Below, in pieces: positions 16,300 through 25,788 of a stretch of 38,749 nt of DNA. The notes under the pieces are model-generated. The model saw nothing but the letters and a program-made list of their open reading frames with translations, ran no database searches and was not told the origin of the DNA. The translations under genes were made by a program, and so were the position numbers. Position 1 is the stretch's first letter; every line of letters starts with the position of its first letter. The DNA comes from an uncultured Anaerolineales bacterium (GTDB taxonomy: Bacteria > Chloroflexota > Anaerolineae > Anaerolineales > UBA4823), in contig CALBUI010000103.1 in NCBI GenBank assembly GCA_937968125.1, positions 1 to 38,749 of the forward strand, in the 5' to 3' direction.

Positions 16300-17106
16300 T
16301 TGCATATTCATTATTTGGATCCATATCAGGCAGGTTACAGCCCGGTCCATCACACGGATGCTCGCGTTAAAGTGGTCTTCAGCGTGGCATTCATCTTAAC
16401 CACTGCTCTTATCCCCATCGGATCGTGGCCCATGTTTGTTCTGCTGTATGCAATCCTATTCTCGCTTATCATCCTGGCTGATGTCGGGGTAGGCAGGGTA
16501 TTGCAACGCTCCATTCTAGCTGTGCCATTTGTCCTGGCAGCCTTGCCGTTAGTTTTCACTACCTCAGGGGAGCAGATTTTGATCCTAGATTTGGGATTAT
16601 GGAGAGTCACTGCTACATCGGAAGGGGTGGAGAAATTCTTGAGTATTGGCTTGAAATCGTGGATCTCCATCCAGGCTGCCACCTTGCTGATATTTACCAC
16701 TCAATTTCCAGACATTCTCGCAGCGCTGCGTGCACTGCGTGTCCCGCGCTTATTGGTGGCCATATTTGGATTGATGTGGCGTTATTTATTTGTATTGGCG
16801 GATGAAGCAATTAAGCTGCGGCGAGCCAGGGCGGCACGCAGCGGCGACTCGGGGATTCGTGGGATGAACAAAGGGGGGAGTGTCTCCTGGCGGGCAAAAA
16901 TTGCAGGAGGTATGGCGGGCAGCCTGTTTATACGTTCCCTTGACCGCAGCGAACGGATATATGTGGCCATGCTCTCACGGGGCTATGATGGCGAGGTGCG
17001 TTCAATACCACTTTCCAGGCTAAAACCATCCCAATGGACGATTCTGATCTTTGGTTTGGGTATCTTAGGAATCATTATGCTTATCTCGGCATTGTTCTGG
17101 GGATAA
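16300..17106 (+). CDS. cbiQ: ECF transporter transmembrane protein CbiQ
   Basis: A 268-aa integral membrane coupling protein linking CbiM to the ATPase. It has several hydrophobic segments, the family N-terminus (HIHYLDPYQ), and the cytoplasmic coupling-helix motif RARAARSGD followed by RSLDRSERIYVAMLSRGYDG, a strongly conserved CbiQ signature. The start is a TTG 2 nt after the cbiM stop with no good Shine-Dalgarno, so coupling to cbiM translation is likely. Confidence 0.92.
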   Translation: MHIHYLDPYQAGYSPVHHTDARVKVVFSVAFILTTALIPIGSWPMFVLLYAILFSLIILADVGVGRVLQRSILAVPFVLAALPLVFTTSGEQILILDLGLWRVTATSEGVEKFLSIGLKSWISIQAATLLIFTTQFPDILAALRALRVPRLLVAIFGLMWRYLFVLADEAIKLRRARAARSGDSGIRGMNKGGSVSWRAKIAGGMAGSLFIRSLDRSERIYVAMLSRGYDGEVRSIPLSRLKPSQWTILIFGLGILGIIMLISALFWG

Positions 17107-17110
17107 GACG

Positions 17111-17824
17111 ATGCACCATTCTATTGAAATTGAAGGTTTATCATTTTCATACCCTGACGGGCAGGAAGCATTAAGAGATGTGTCCCTGGCAATCCAACCG
17201 GGTGAGAAAGTTGCATTGGTGGGACCTAATGGGGCAGGAAAATCCACCTTGCTCCTGAATTTAAACGGAATTCTTGCTGGTAATGGTTCAATTACGGTTT
17301 GCGGGTTGAGAGTTGAAAAAGAAACTCTGGGACGTGTGCGGGCGATGGTAGGCATGGTCTTTCAATCTCCAGATGATCAATTATTTTCTCCAAGAGTTTT
17401 CGATGATGTGGCTTATGGCCCTCTATACCAGGGTTTGCCCCTGGAGACTGTCCACGAGCGGGTCAGTGAGTCGTTGGCTGCGGTCTCCATGAGTGATTAT
17501 GCACAACGCGTGTCTCATCACTTAAGCATGGGTGAGAAGAAACGAATCGCTATCGCAACCGTGCTCTCAATGAATCCAGAGGTGCTGGTTTTGGATGAAC
17601 CGACGGCAGGTCTTGATCCACGTGCCCGGAGGTCTTTGATTAATTTGCTGGACGAGCTACCACTGACTATGATCGTTTCGACACATGATATGCCCTTGGT
17701 CAAGGACCTTTTCGCAAGAATGGTTATCCTGGACAGGGGAAGTGTCGTTGCTGATGGTGCAACCAATGAGCTGATGGACGATATCCATCTTCTGGAAGCA
17801 CATGGTCTTGAACGTCCGTATTAA
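17111..17824 (+). CDS. cbiO: ECF transporter ATP-binding protein CbiO
   Basis: A 237-aa ABC ATPase powering metal import. Walker A GPNGAGKST, Q-loop FQSPDDQLF, signature LSMGEKKR (a variant of LSGGQ also seen in NikO/CbiO proteins), Walker B VLVLDEPTAGLDP, and switch histidine in VSTHD. It starts 4 nt after cbiQ. A single ATPase gene implies a CbiO homodimer. The gene ends the unit and is convergent with metK. Confidence 0.95.
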   Translation: MHHSIEIEGLSFSYPDGQEALRDVSLAIQPGEKVALVGPNGAGKSTLLLNLNGILAGNGSITVCGLRVEKETLGRVRAMVGMVFQSPDDQLFSPRVFDDVAYGPLYQGLPLETVHERVSESLAAVSMSDYAQRVSHHLSMGEKKRIAIATVLSMNPEVLVLDEPTAGLDPRARRSLINLLDELPLTMIVSTHDMPLVKDLFARMVILDRGSVVADGATNELMDDIHLLEAHGLERPY

Positions 17825-17846
17825 CCCCCCATTCTCAAATAAAAAT

Positions 17847-17887
17847 GACTGGGTGCCAGTACTTTATGGAAATCAGGCATCCCGGTC
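17847..17887 (-). terminator. Imperfect hairpin terminator after metK
   Basis: GACTGGG-TGCC pairs with GGCATCCCGGTC with one bulge and one wobble. Read on the minus strand it is followed by an ATTTTTATTTG tract, so it probably ends metK transcripts and may also act on cbiO from the other side. Confidence 0.5.
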
Positions 17888-17909
17888 AAACTATTTTAAC
17901 AGCTTGGAA

Positions 17910-19148
17910 TCAATCAGCTGCTAAGGCGGTTTTTTCACCTAAGCCTGCGGCGATGCGCAGCTGTTCAGCCTTGTCTGTCTGCTCCCAGGTCAAATCCAGG
18001 TCATCGCGACCAAAATGGCCATAGGCTGCGATCTGGCGATAAATTGGGCGGCGCAGCTGTAAATCACGAATGATCGCCCCTGGGCGCAGGTCGAAATGCT
18101 CATCGATTAAATCTGCGATCTGATCGGGAGGGATGCGGTCCGTACCGAAGGTCTCGACGTTGACGCTTAACGGCTGGGAAACACCGATAGCGTAGGCGAC
18201 TTGAATCTCGCAGCGATCGGCCAAGCCAGCCGCGACGACGTTTTTTGCCACCCAGCGAGCAGCATAAGCTGCGGAGCGATCGACTTTTGTGGGGTCTTTG
18301 CCGCTGAAGCAGCCGCCGCCATGACGACCCATGCCTCCGTAGGTATCAACAATGATCTTGCGTCCGGTCAGCCCCGAATCTCCCATCGGGCCACCGATCG
18401 CGAATCTACCTGTTGGGTTGACATAAATCTTCATCTGGTCATCGACCATCTCAATGGGAATTACAGGTTGGATAACATGCTCGATGATCGCAGCCCGGAT
18501 TACTTCCTGTGATATGTCGGGAGCGTGCTGCGTGCTCACCAGGACAGTGTCGACTCTTTTTGGAACACCGTAACTGTACTCAACTGTCACCTGGCTCTTG
18601 CCATCCGGACGCAGCCAGGGCAAGGTGCCATCTTTGCGGATTTCCGTCAGGCGGCGAGCGAGATTGTGCGCCAGGTAAATTGGCAGGGGCATCAGCACAG
18701 GTGTTTCGTTGCAGGCATAACCAAACATCATCCCCTGGTCGCCTGCACCAACCGCATCAATCTCTTCTTCGCTGACTTCACCAGACCGGGTTTCCAGGGA
18801 ATGGTTGACGCCGATTGCGATATCGGCAGATTGCTTGGCGATGGCAACCTGGACCCCGCAGGTCGTACCATCAAAACCCTTTGCGCTGTCATCGTAACCA
18901 ATTTCAGTGATGACTTTGCGGGCCAGCTCGTCGTAATTGAGATTCGCCTGGGTGGTGATCTCGCCCAAAAACATGACGAAGCCAGTCTTAGTGGCCACTT
19001 CGCAGGCCACGCGAGACATCGGATCAACCTCCAGGCAGGCATCCAGAACGGCATCGCTAAGCTGATCGCAAATCTTGTCTGGGTGTCCCTCGGTGACAGA
19101 TTCCGAGGTGAACATCAAGCTCGGCGATTCCATGAAGGTAGTGCTCAT
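17910..19148 (-). CDS. metK: S-adenosylmethionine synthetase
   Basis: Makes SAM from methionine and ATP. About 412 aa from the ATG at 19148, with GGAGG 9 nt upstream; the 30 extra codons in the ORF track read back into the riboswitch terminator. Signatures: [29 protein letters not shown], and the P-loop-like [16 protein letters not shown]. It is controlled by the SAM-I riboswitch just upstream. The product is the cosubstrate of radical SAM KamA in this window. Confidence 0.97.
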   Translation of the reverse strand: MSTTFMESPSLMFTSESVTEGHPDKICDQLSDAVLDACLEVDPMSRVACEVATKTGFVMFLGEITTQANLNYDELARKVITEIGYDDSAKGFDGTTCGVQVAIAKQSADIAIGVNHSLETRSGEVSEEEIDAVGAGDQGMMFGYACNETPVLMPLPIYLAHNLARRLTEIRKDGTLPWLRPDGKSQVTVEYSYGVPKRVDTVLVSTQHAPDISQEVIRAAIIEHVIQPVIPIEMVDDQMKIYVNPTGRFAIGGPMGDSGLTGRKIIVDTYGGMGRHGGGCFSGKDPTKVDRSAAYAARWVAKNVVAAGLADRCEIQVAYAIGVSQPLSVNVETFGTDRIPPDQIADLIDEHFDLRPGAIIRDLQLRRPIYRQIAAYGHFGRDDLDLTWEQTDKAEQLRIAAGLGEKTALAAD

Positions 19149-19159
19149 TAGTATTGTCC

Positions 19160-19199
19160 TCCGAAAATAAAATTGCCCTTCGGGACATGAAAGGGCAAT
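19160..19199 (-). terminator. Riboswitch expression platform: intrinsic terminator before metK
   Basis: On the minus strand ATTGCCCTT pairs with AAGGGCAAT over a 10-nt loop, and TTTATTTT follows. It lies between the SAM aptamer and the metK Shine-Dalgarno, the normal position for a transcription-terminating expression platform. Confidence 0.85.
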
Positions 19200-19219
19200 G
19201 ACAGGATTGTACGGCTGCC

Positions 19220-19384
<165 letters not shown>

Positions 19385-19414
19385 CCGAAAAAGGCTATTA
19401 GTTTGTTGGTGAGG

Positions 19415-19443
19415 ATGATACCATGCCAGGATAGGGATGTCAA
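19415..19443 (-). promoter_or_regulatory. metK promoter overlapping the cdsA stop codon
   Basis: Minus-strand TTGACA (19443-19438), 17-nt spacer, TATCAT (19420-19415). Transcription would start about 25 nt before the riboswitch aptamer. The -35 box overlaps the last codons and stop of cdsA. Confidence 0.85.
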
Positions 19444-20258
19444 ATTACGACCCAAATGATGAAATAGTAGCCAATCAGCGCGGCCCACAACCATGAATCG
19501 ATGCGATCAAAGACGCCGCCATGACCGGGGATCAAATTGCTGGAGTCTTTGACACCGCTCTGGCGTTTAATCATGCTTTCGCCAAGGTCGCCCAGGGTAG
19601 TGATCGTGCTGAGCAGGAAGCCCAGCATTGCAGCCTGGAGAGGGGTGATTGAGAATTCTGGGCCAGCCCAGATCTGCCACAGATATGCCAACCCAACTGC
19701 GCCAAGAGTGCCAACTACGACCCCGCCCAAGTAACCTTCCCAGGTTTTCTTGGGGCTGAGGCGTGGGCTGAGTTTATGGCGGCCGAAACTACGTCCGATA
19801 AAGTAGGCGCCCGAATCCGCAAACCACACGGTTGGTAAGACCAATAATATCCACCAGAACCCTTCAGGCAGCTCGCGTATCGAGATCAAATAAGCCCCAA
19901 GCCAGCCGATATACATTGCGGCGGAAAAGGTCACCGCGAAATCAGTGCCAGCCTGGTCGCGGCCGCGTTCGTAGGCCACCATGTGGTAGATCATGCTGAT
20001 AATTAAGATCAGGCTGATCAGCAGCGGCGCGCTATCGAAACCATTCCAGGCTCTACCTAAGGCAAGGGCTGCTGCTCCGGCAATGGCGACGACCATTACA
20101 GGTTGGTAACCGCTGCCCTTAAAAATCTGGCTGTATTCCCAGGCCGCCAGGCCGACGATCAAGGTGACAAAGGCGGTGAATGCCCAACCGCCAATATAAA
20201 TGATGACCAACCCGATAGGTAACAGGATGGCCGCAACGATGACGCGTGTTCTGAGCAT
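19440..20258 (-). CDS. cdsA: Phosphatidate cytidylyltransferase
   Basis: Integral membrane enzyme making CDP-diacylglycerol from phosphatidic acid and CTP. 272 aa with about seven to eight hydrophobic segments. The CDP-diglyceride synthetase signature is complete near the C-terminus (SMIKRQSGVKDSSNLIPGHG then GVFDRID), and SPKKTWEGYLGG is present. It starts 11 nt after uppS. It is the last gene of the rpsB-tsf-pyrH-frr-uppS-cdsA run. Confidence 0.96.
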   Translation of the reverse strand: MLRTRVIVAAILLPIGLVIIYIGGWAFTAFVTLIVGLAAWEYSQIFKGSGYQPVMVVAIAGAAALALGRAWNGFDSAPLLISLILIISMIYHMVAYERGRDQAGTDFAVTFSAAMYIGWLGAYLISIRELPEGFWWILLVLPTVWFADSGAYFIGRSFGRHKLSPRLSPKKTWEGYLGGVVVGTLGAVGLAYLWQIWAGPEFSITPLQAAMLGFLLSTITTLGDLGESMIKRQSGVKDSSNLIPGHGGVFDRIDSWLWAALIGYYFIIWVVI

Positions 20259-20269
20259 AATGGATTCTC

Positions 20270-20995
20270 TTAAACGGATTGGGGAATTTCGCCGAATCGT
20301 CTTTGGCGATGTTTGAATTCTTCCAAGGCGCGGGCCAGTTCTTCTTTGCCAAAGTCAGGCCAAAAGGTGGGGGTGAAGTACCATTCGGAGTAGGCACCCT
20401 GCCAGATCAGGAAATTGCTGCCGCGCAGTTCACCCGAGGTACGGATGATCAGATCGGGATCGGGAACTCCAGCGGTGAAGAGGTACTGGCTGACTAATTC
20501 ATCGGAGACTTCATCTGGCTTGACGCCATTTTCAATCATGTGCTGGATGGCACATACTATCTCATCCCGGCCACCGTAATTAAATGCCACACACAATACC
20601 AGGCGGTCATTGTCCTTGGTGTATTCGATGGCCTCGAGTACTTTTTGGTGCAAGGATGGCTTGAGTCTGTCCAGGCGCCCGATGTGCCGGAGTTGAACCC
20701 CCTGCTTGTGCAGTTCCTTAAGCTCGCGATCGATGACATCTTCCAGGATGCGCATTAAACCACGCACCTCTTCTAATGGGCGGCCCCAGTTTTCGGTTGA
20801 AAAAGCGTACAGGGTGAGATATTTGACATCGAATTCTACGCAGGCTTCGATCACCCGGCGCAAATTTTCCGTTCCGGCACGATGACCAGCCAAGCGCGGC
20901 AGTCCCCTTGATAGCGCCCAGCGACCATTCCCATCCATGATGATAGCGATGTGGGTAAGGGTATGTTCAGGTGAATTTGAAGATTCTTTGCTCAT
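20270..20995 (-). CDS. uppS: Isoprenyl transferase (undecaprenyl diphosphate synthase family)
   Basis: Cis-prenyltransferase building the polyprenyl carrier lipid for cell-wall and glycan assembly. MDGNGRWA carries the catalytic aspartate, followed by GHRAGTENLRRVIEAC, LTLYAFSTENWGRP and the C-terminal DLIIRTSGELRGSNFLIWQ. The start is the ATG at 20995, overlapping the frr stop as TGATG; the ORF-track start is a TTG one codon earlier. 241 aa. Confidence 0.96.
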   Translation of the reverse strand: MSKESSNSPEHTLTHIAIIMDGNGRWALSRGLPRLAGHRAGTENLRRVIEACVEFDVKYLTLYAFSTENWGRPLEEVRGLMRILEDVIDRELKELHKQGVQLRHIGRLDRLKPSLHQKVLEAIEYTKDNDRLVLCVAFNYGGRDEIVCAIQHMIENGVKPDEVSDELVSQYLFTAGVPDPDLIIRTSGELRGSNFLIWQGAYSEWYFTPTFWPDFGKEELARALEEFKHRQRRFGEIPQSV

Positions 20996-21552
20996 CAAAC
21001 TTCGAGGATTTCTTTCTCCTTGCGTTCGCCGATGGCGTTGATCTCTTCAATAAATCGATCGGTTATTTTTTGGATCTCTTCTTCACCACGTTTTCTCTCG
21101 TCTTCAGAGAGCATTTTTTCTTTTTCGAACTCCAGCAGGTCCTTTATCTCGTCACGGCGCACGTTGCGGACTGCAATACGGGCTTCTTCGACCCGGTTGT
21201 GGACGATTTTACTCAATTCTTGACGGCGTTCCTGGGTGAGGGGAGGCAGGTTCAGGCGAATTGTTTTACCATCATTGTTGGGGGTCAGACCCAGGTCAGA
21301 GGCCTGGATCGACCTTTCGATGGTTTTCAGGCTGCCGGGGTCGAAAGGTCGAATGAGCAGCGTACGCGGCTCGGGAACACCGATGCTGGCAAGCTGGATC
21401 AGCGGTGTCGGGGTACCGTAATAATCTATCATTAATCGTTCTACGAGCGCTGGGCTGGCACGCCCGGTGCGTATTCCGGCCAGGTCTTCTTCTAAAGCTT
21501 GAATGGCCCCCTTCATCCGGGCTTCGGCCTCGTTGTAAATGTCTTTGAGCAT
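20995..21552 (-). CDS. frr: Ribosome recycling factor
   Basis: Splits post-termination ribosomes with EF-G. From the ATG at 21552 it is 185 aa, the standard length. The Shine-Dalgarno GGAGG lies 5 nt upstream, and the ORF-track GTG start sits too close to that site. Typical features: GRASPALVERLMIDYYGTPTPL, LNLPPLTQERRQEL and a long helical coiled coil. Confidence 0.96.
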   Translation of the reverse strand: MLKDIYNEAEARMKGAIQALEEDLAGIRTGRASPALVERLMIDYYGTPTPLIQLASIGVPEPRTLLIRPFDPGSLKTIERSIQASDLGLTPNNDGKTIRLNLPPLTQERRQELSKIVHNRVEEARIAVRNVRRDEIKDLLEFEKEKMLSEDERKRGEEEIQKITDRFIEEINAIGERKEKEILEV

Positions 21553-21631
21553 ATCGGCCTCCACAGATACTGCCTTTTTTCAGCACGCAATCTATAGGAT
21601 ACCCGAAAACTCCACTTGAGAAAAGGGTGAA

Positions 21632-22375
<744 letters not shown>

Positions 22376-22381
22376 TTAGAG

Positions 22382-22411
22382 AATAAAAAGTCCAACCAAT
22401 GGGTTGGACTT
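22382..22411 (-). terminator. Intrinsic terminator between tsf and pyrH
   Basis: A 10-bp stem AAGTCCAACC/GGTTGGACTT with a 4-nt loop, followed on the minus strand by TTTTTATTC. It would partly or fully separate the rpsB-tsf transcript from pyrH-frr-uppS-cdsA, and would lower kinase and lipid-gene expression relative to ribosomal genes if leaky. Confidence 0.8.
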
Positions 22412-22420
22412 AATTGATGC

Positions 22421-23029
22421 TCAGCTGGTCATGCTTTCGCCTAATTCCCAACGCTCAAAGCGCCGGATGACAATATTCTCGCCCATAGCAGCTACATTTT
22501 GATGCAGCAGCTGCTCAATGGTTAGCTCATCATCCCTTATATAATCTTGACTGAGCAAACAAGCTTCATCCATGAATTTCTTGATACGTCCTTCCACGAT
22601 CTTTTCCACGATTTCCTCAGGTTTCCCCTCTGCCAGGGCTTCCTCCCGCTCAGTCTGACGCCTTTGCTCAAGTGCCTCTTCAGGAATATCCTCGACGCTG
22701 ACATAACTGGGAGAAGAAGCCGCGACCTGGAGGGCGATTTCGTGAGCAAAAGTTCGAAAGGCTTCTGAGCGGGCGACGAAGTCTGTTTCGCAGTTTACCT
22801 CAACCATCACGCCGACCCGACCCCCGCCGTGAGAATAGAGATCTAAAACGCCTTCAGAGGTCTCCCGTTCACCGCGCTTGGCAACAGTTGCTAACCCTTT
22901 TTCTCGAAGAGCTTCGACTGCTTTATCATAATCTCCATTTGCATCCTCAAGCGCCTGGCGGCAATCAAGGATACCCACCCCGGTTTGCTCACGAAGAGCT
23001 TTGATTTGATCTACTGAAACTGCCATCAT
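22421..23029 (-). CDS. tsf: Elongation factor Ts (short form)
   Basis: Nucleotide exchange factor for EF-Tu. N-terminal UBA-like IKALREQTGVGILDCRQALE and the EF-Tu-contacting VEVNCETDFVARSEAF motif are present. At 202 aa it is a single-core short EF-Ts like that of Thermus, not the ~280-aa enterobacterial form. ATG overlaps the rpsB stop as ATGA (an alternative ATG is the next codon). Confidence 0.96.
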   Translation of the reverse strand: MMAVSVDQIKALREQTGVGILDCRQALEDANGDYDKAVEALREKGLATVAKRGERETSEGVLDLYSHGGGRVGVMVEVNCETDFVARSEAFRTFAHEIALQVAASSPSYVSVEDIPEEALEQRRQTEREEALAEGKPEEIVEKIVEGRIKKFMDEACLLSQDYIRDDELTIEQLLHQNVAAMGENIVIRRFERWELGESMTS

Positions 23030-24093
23030 TCAGCCTTTTCCTCTTCTACGATGGATTCACCTTCTGACTCATCATTTTCATCAGCTTCTTCTTCAACAAC
23101 CTCGGCTTTAGCTTCTGCTTCAATAATCTCGGCTTCAGCTTCATCAACCTCAGCCTCAGCCTCTGTACCTTCTGCGACAGGCGCTTCATCTACCGGTGTG
23201 CTACTGGCTTCAGCCTCAGCAGCTGCTTCCACAGATTCTGCCAGAGACTCGTCTCCACCTTCCGCCACTGGTTCTCCCTCGGGCTCCAATTGCCGGGAGG
23301 GCAATTTTGCCAGCGTGGCTTCGCCCAAAAGCTCTTCATCGGAAAGCTCGGGTTCATCAGAAACCACCATGGCAGGTTCTTCCGGCATGGCTTCGATCTC
23401 GTCTTCCTTGCGCATGGCTTTGCCTTCCATGACCGCATCTGCAACTTTACCAACCAGAAGTTTGATGGCTCGAATGGCATCATCGTTGGCAGGGATGACA
23501 AAGTCAATGGCGCCTGGATTACAGTTGGTGTCAACCATGGCGATGACTGGAATCTCCAACAGGTTGGCTTCGTGGATCGCAGTTGCCTCACGATAAACAT
23601 CGACCACGAAAACCAAGTCGGGCAGACCAGTCATATTGCGGATACCGCCCAAGAGATAATCCAGCCGGTCCATTTTACGCTGCAGGATCAGGGCTTCTTT
23701 CTTGGTAATGCGGGTGAATTCACCTGAATCTCGCATGCGTTCCAAGCGATCAAGTTCATTGACCCGCTGGCGAATTGTGCGCCAGTTGGTGAGCATCCCA
23801 CCCAACCAGCGAGTGGTGACATAAGGCATCTCGACCCGTTCTGCTTCGTCCCTGATGGTATCTTGCGCCTGGCGTTTTGTACCAACAAAAAGCACCGTGC
23901 CACCTTCTGCTACGGTGTCTCTGACGAGTTTATATCCCTCGTCCAGGGCTTTGACAGTTTTTTGCAGGTCGATGATGTGGATTCCATTACGCTCAGTGAA
24001 GATATAGGGCTTCATGGCGGGATTCCATTTATGGGTCCGGTGACCGAAATGCACACCGCTCTCCAAGAGCGCTTTCATCGAAACAACAGCCAT
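23026..24093 (-). CDS. rpsB: Ribosomal protein S2 with long acidic C-terminal tail
   Basis: Small-subunit protein S2. Residues 1-~230 are the normal S2 fold (SMKALLESGVHFGHRTHKWNP, VLFVGTKRQAQ, RWLGGMLTNWRTI, VIAMVDTNCNP, PANDDAIRAIKLL). The remaining ~120 residues are almost entirely E, A, D, S and V (AEAEVDEAEAEIIEAEAKAE), absent from typical 230-260-aa S2 proteins and presumably disordered. AAAAGGAG precedes the ATG. It heads the translation/envelope run. Confidence 0.96.
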   Translation of the reverse strand: MAVVSMKALLESGVHFGHRTHKWNPAMKPYIFTERNGIHIIDLQKTVKALDEGYKLVRDTVAEGGTVLFVGTKRQAQDTIRDEAERVEMPYVTTRWLGGMLTNWRTIRQRVNELDRLERMRDSGEFTRITKKEALILQRKMDRLDYLLGGIRNMTGLPDLVFVVDVYREATAIHEANLLEIPVIAMVDTNCNPGAIDFVIPANDDAIRAIKLLVGKVADAVMEGKAMRKEDEIEAMPEEPAMVVSDEPELSDEELLGEATLAKLPSRQLEPEGEPVAEGGDESLAESVEAAAEAEASSTPVDEAPVAEGTEAEAEVDEAEAEIIEAEAKAEVVEEEADENDESEGESIVEEEKAE

Positions 24094-24268
24094 TATTAAA
24101 CTCCTTTTGTTTAGCCTCCGCCTCTCTCATCCCATCCCGGAACCGGCTTGCGGCACACCCGGTCAGGTCAAGAGGCGTGTGTGATGTATCAGCCCCCAGG
24201 GGGGCGTGACATCTCCCGCCGAATGGCGGGAGCGTGGCGAGTATACCATATGGGTTTGGATTCGTCCA
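24094..24268 (-). promoter_or_regulatory. rpsB promoter and structured 5' leader
   Basis: On the minus strand TGGACG (24268-24263), 17 nt, TATACT (24245-24240) form a plausible promoter. The transcript would start around 24233, directly at a perfect hairpin CTCCCGCC-ATTC-GGCGGGAG (24213-24232), then a G/C-rich GCCCCC/GGGGGC hairpin (24192-24205), and run about 140 nt to the ATG. The leader could hold an S2 autoregulatory site; no described S2-leader motif was recognised. Confidence 0.6.
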
Positions 24269-24510
24269 GAAATTACTCTGCAAGTTAGCACAAAGTAGAA
24301 ATGTCCCAATTTCTGTGAAGTATAGATAAGCGATTTTCTTGGAAGCACTCCATATATTAAGCACATAGGGAGAGTTGTGCACCACAGAACGATGATAGAC
24401 ATCGGACTAAACTGATGTGACACTGTAATTAACTTTCAATTTCCATAATCGATCATCACAACAAACGACTATTCTGGGCGAAGTAAGCTCTCCCAAAGGT
24501 TGTGATGGGG
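24269..24510. other. Intergenic stretch between rpsB promoter and birA, no gene seen
   Basis: Apart from short overlapping ORF-track shadows this AT-richer stretch shows no coding signature, no repeat and no recognised RNA motif. It presumably holds the upstream part of the birA promoter. Confidence 0.5.
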
Positions 24511-24516
24511 TAAAAT
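24511..24516 (+). promoter_or_regulatory. -10 box (TAAAAT) placed for a leaderless birA mRNA
   Basis: TAAAAT ends exactly 6 nt before the birA ATG, so the expected transcription start coincides with the A of the start codon. There is no Shine-Dalgarno. The 17-nt-spaced -35 position is poor (CTCTCC). Confidence 0.45.
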
Positions 24517-24522
24517 CGCGGT

Positions 24523-25311
24523 ATGGACCTCAACTCCCTCCAATCGTGCTTATCCAGATTACCGCTCGGTCAAATAGCATATTTTGACGAAATAGACTCG
24601 ACGAATGAATATGCATTGTCCTGGGCAGAGGCGGGCGCGCGGCATCTATCTCTGGTAGTCGCCGATGAGCAGACCGCCGGACGGGGGCGAAGTGGGCGAA
24701 CCTGGTTCACCCCACCAGGCGCAGCTTTAGCCTTCAGCCTGGTGCTGAATCAGGAGGAGCTGGGGTTTAACCAGATTACCAGAATCACTGGCCTGGGTGC
24801 ACTGGGGGTGTGCCAGGTGTTAAAGAAAATCTATGGGCTTGGTTCCCAGATCAAGTGGCCGAATGATGTTCTTGTCGGCGGGAGCAAGTTAGCAGGTGTG
24901 CTGGCAGAAGCTAACTGGGGTGGGGATGAGCTCCAATCTATGGTACTGGGGATTGGCATTAATGTTGCACAAGAATCCGTACTCCCCAAGAGCGAACTGA
25001 ATTTCCCTGCCACAAGCGTGGAGACCGCGCTCGGTAGACCGGTTGACCGGTGGGAAATGCTCAAAGAACTTCTGGAGGCGATTATTGGCTGGCTGCCATA
25101 CCTCGATCAAACGGAATTTCTCCAGGCCTGGGAGGAAAATCTGGCTTACCAAAAGGAGTGGGTGCAGCTGATCAGTGAATATTCCAAACCGGTCAAAGGT
25201 CGTTTGCTTGGATTGGAGAGTGATGGCTCACTGCGCCTAGAACTTCCAGGTGGAGAAACCAGGTTTTTCCAGGTTGGCGAAGTTCATCTGCGGGTGGTTG
25301 ACAGATCTTAG
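24523..25311 (+). CDS. birA: Biotin--[acetyl-CoA-carboxylase] ligase, no DNA-binding domain
   Basis: Attaches biotin to carboxylase carrier proteins through biotinyl-AMP. It has DEIDSTNEYA, the ATP/biotin motif TAGRGRSGRTW, IKWPNDVLV with the conserved lysine, KLAGVLAEA and GIGINV. A small C-terminal SH3-like domain (PVKGRLLGLESDGSLRLELP) follows. 262 aa. The N-terminal helix-turn-helix of bifunctional BirA is missing, so it should not act as a repressor. Confidence 0.95.
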   Translation: MDLNSLQSCLSRLPLGQIAYFDEIDSTNEYALSWAEAGARHLSLVVADEQTAGRGRSGRTWFTPPGAALAFSLVLNQEELGFNQITRITGLGALGVCQVLKKIYGLGSQIKWPNDVLVGGSKLAGVLAEANWGGDELQSMVLGIGINVAQESVLPKSELNFPATSVETALGRPVDRWEMLKELLEAIIGWLPYLDQTEFLQAWEENLAYQKEWVQLISEYSKPVKGRLLGLESDGSLRLELPGGETRFFQVGEVHLRVVDRS

Positions 25312-25392
25312 AAATGGGCTACACTATTACCATATCAGGTCAAGAGCGGCGCTATAAAAGATTCGCATTAAATTAAGAAAGAGGACTGTATT

Positions 25393-25629
25393 TTGGAGAC
25401 AGACAATTTAGACGAATTACGCGAAGAGGCATACGCTTCCCCATATTTCGATGATGAGAGTGAGGAGTATTTCGACGAAATAAAACCTTACAGTTCGCGA
25501 GGAAAACTTCTCGGGATGACTTCTGCACAGCGGCTAGTGATCGCTATCATGCTTTTCATCATGACCTGCATCGTGGGCAGCCTCATGCTGCTGGTCTTCG
25601 AAATCGTTGTTCCACCAGCCTTTTTCTAA
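25393..25629 (+). CDS. Small single-pass membrane protein, unknown function
   Basis: 78 aa, not recognised. The N-terminal ~40 residues are very acidic with several tyrosines (YFDDESEEYFDEIKPY). Residues ~47-73 are one hydrophobic helix, giving a short exposed C-terminus. Starts with TTG, preceded by GAGG at 8 nt. It follows birA by 81 nt and could be co-transcribed with it. Confidence 0.6.
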   Translation: METDNLDELREEAYASPYFDDESEEYFDEIKPYSSRGKLLGMTSAQRLVIAIMLFIMTCIVGSLMLLVFEIVVPPAFF

Positions 25630-25744
25630 AAGTGCCCAGGTTGACATAGTAATTTTGTGCGGGAAGTGGATCTACCTCTGCTGAGGACGGCGGAGGGAGC
25701 GGAATTTCTGGGTTGAGCGAGTTCTGAGAAATCCCCAAAGTTAT

Positions 25745-25781
25745 AAAAAATCAGCGGTCTAGAAAATGCATCTAGACCGCT
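25745..25781 (-). terminator. Bidirectional intrinsic terminator between the small membrane gene and gyrA
   Basis: An 11-bp perfect stem AGCGGTCTAGA/TCTAGACCGCT with a 7-nt loop. On the minus strand it is followed by GATTTTTTATAA and lies 7 nt after the gyrA stop. On the plus strand the tail CTTTGTCGTTT is weaker. Confidence 0.9.
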
Positions 25782-25788
25782 TTGTCGT

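Noticed and set aside
23051-23596. 181-aa serine/alanine-rich ORF on the plus strand
   Set aside because: Antisense shadow of the acidic, low-complexity tail of rpsB.
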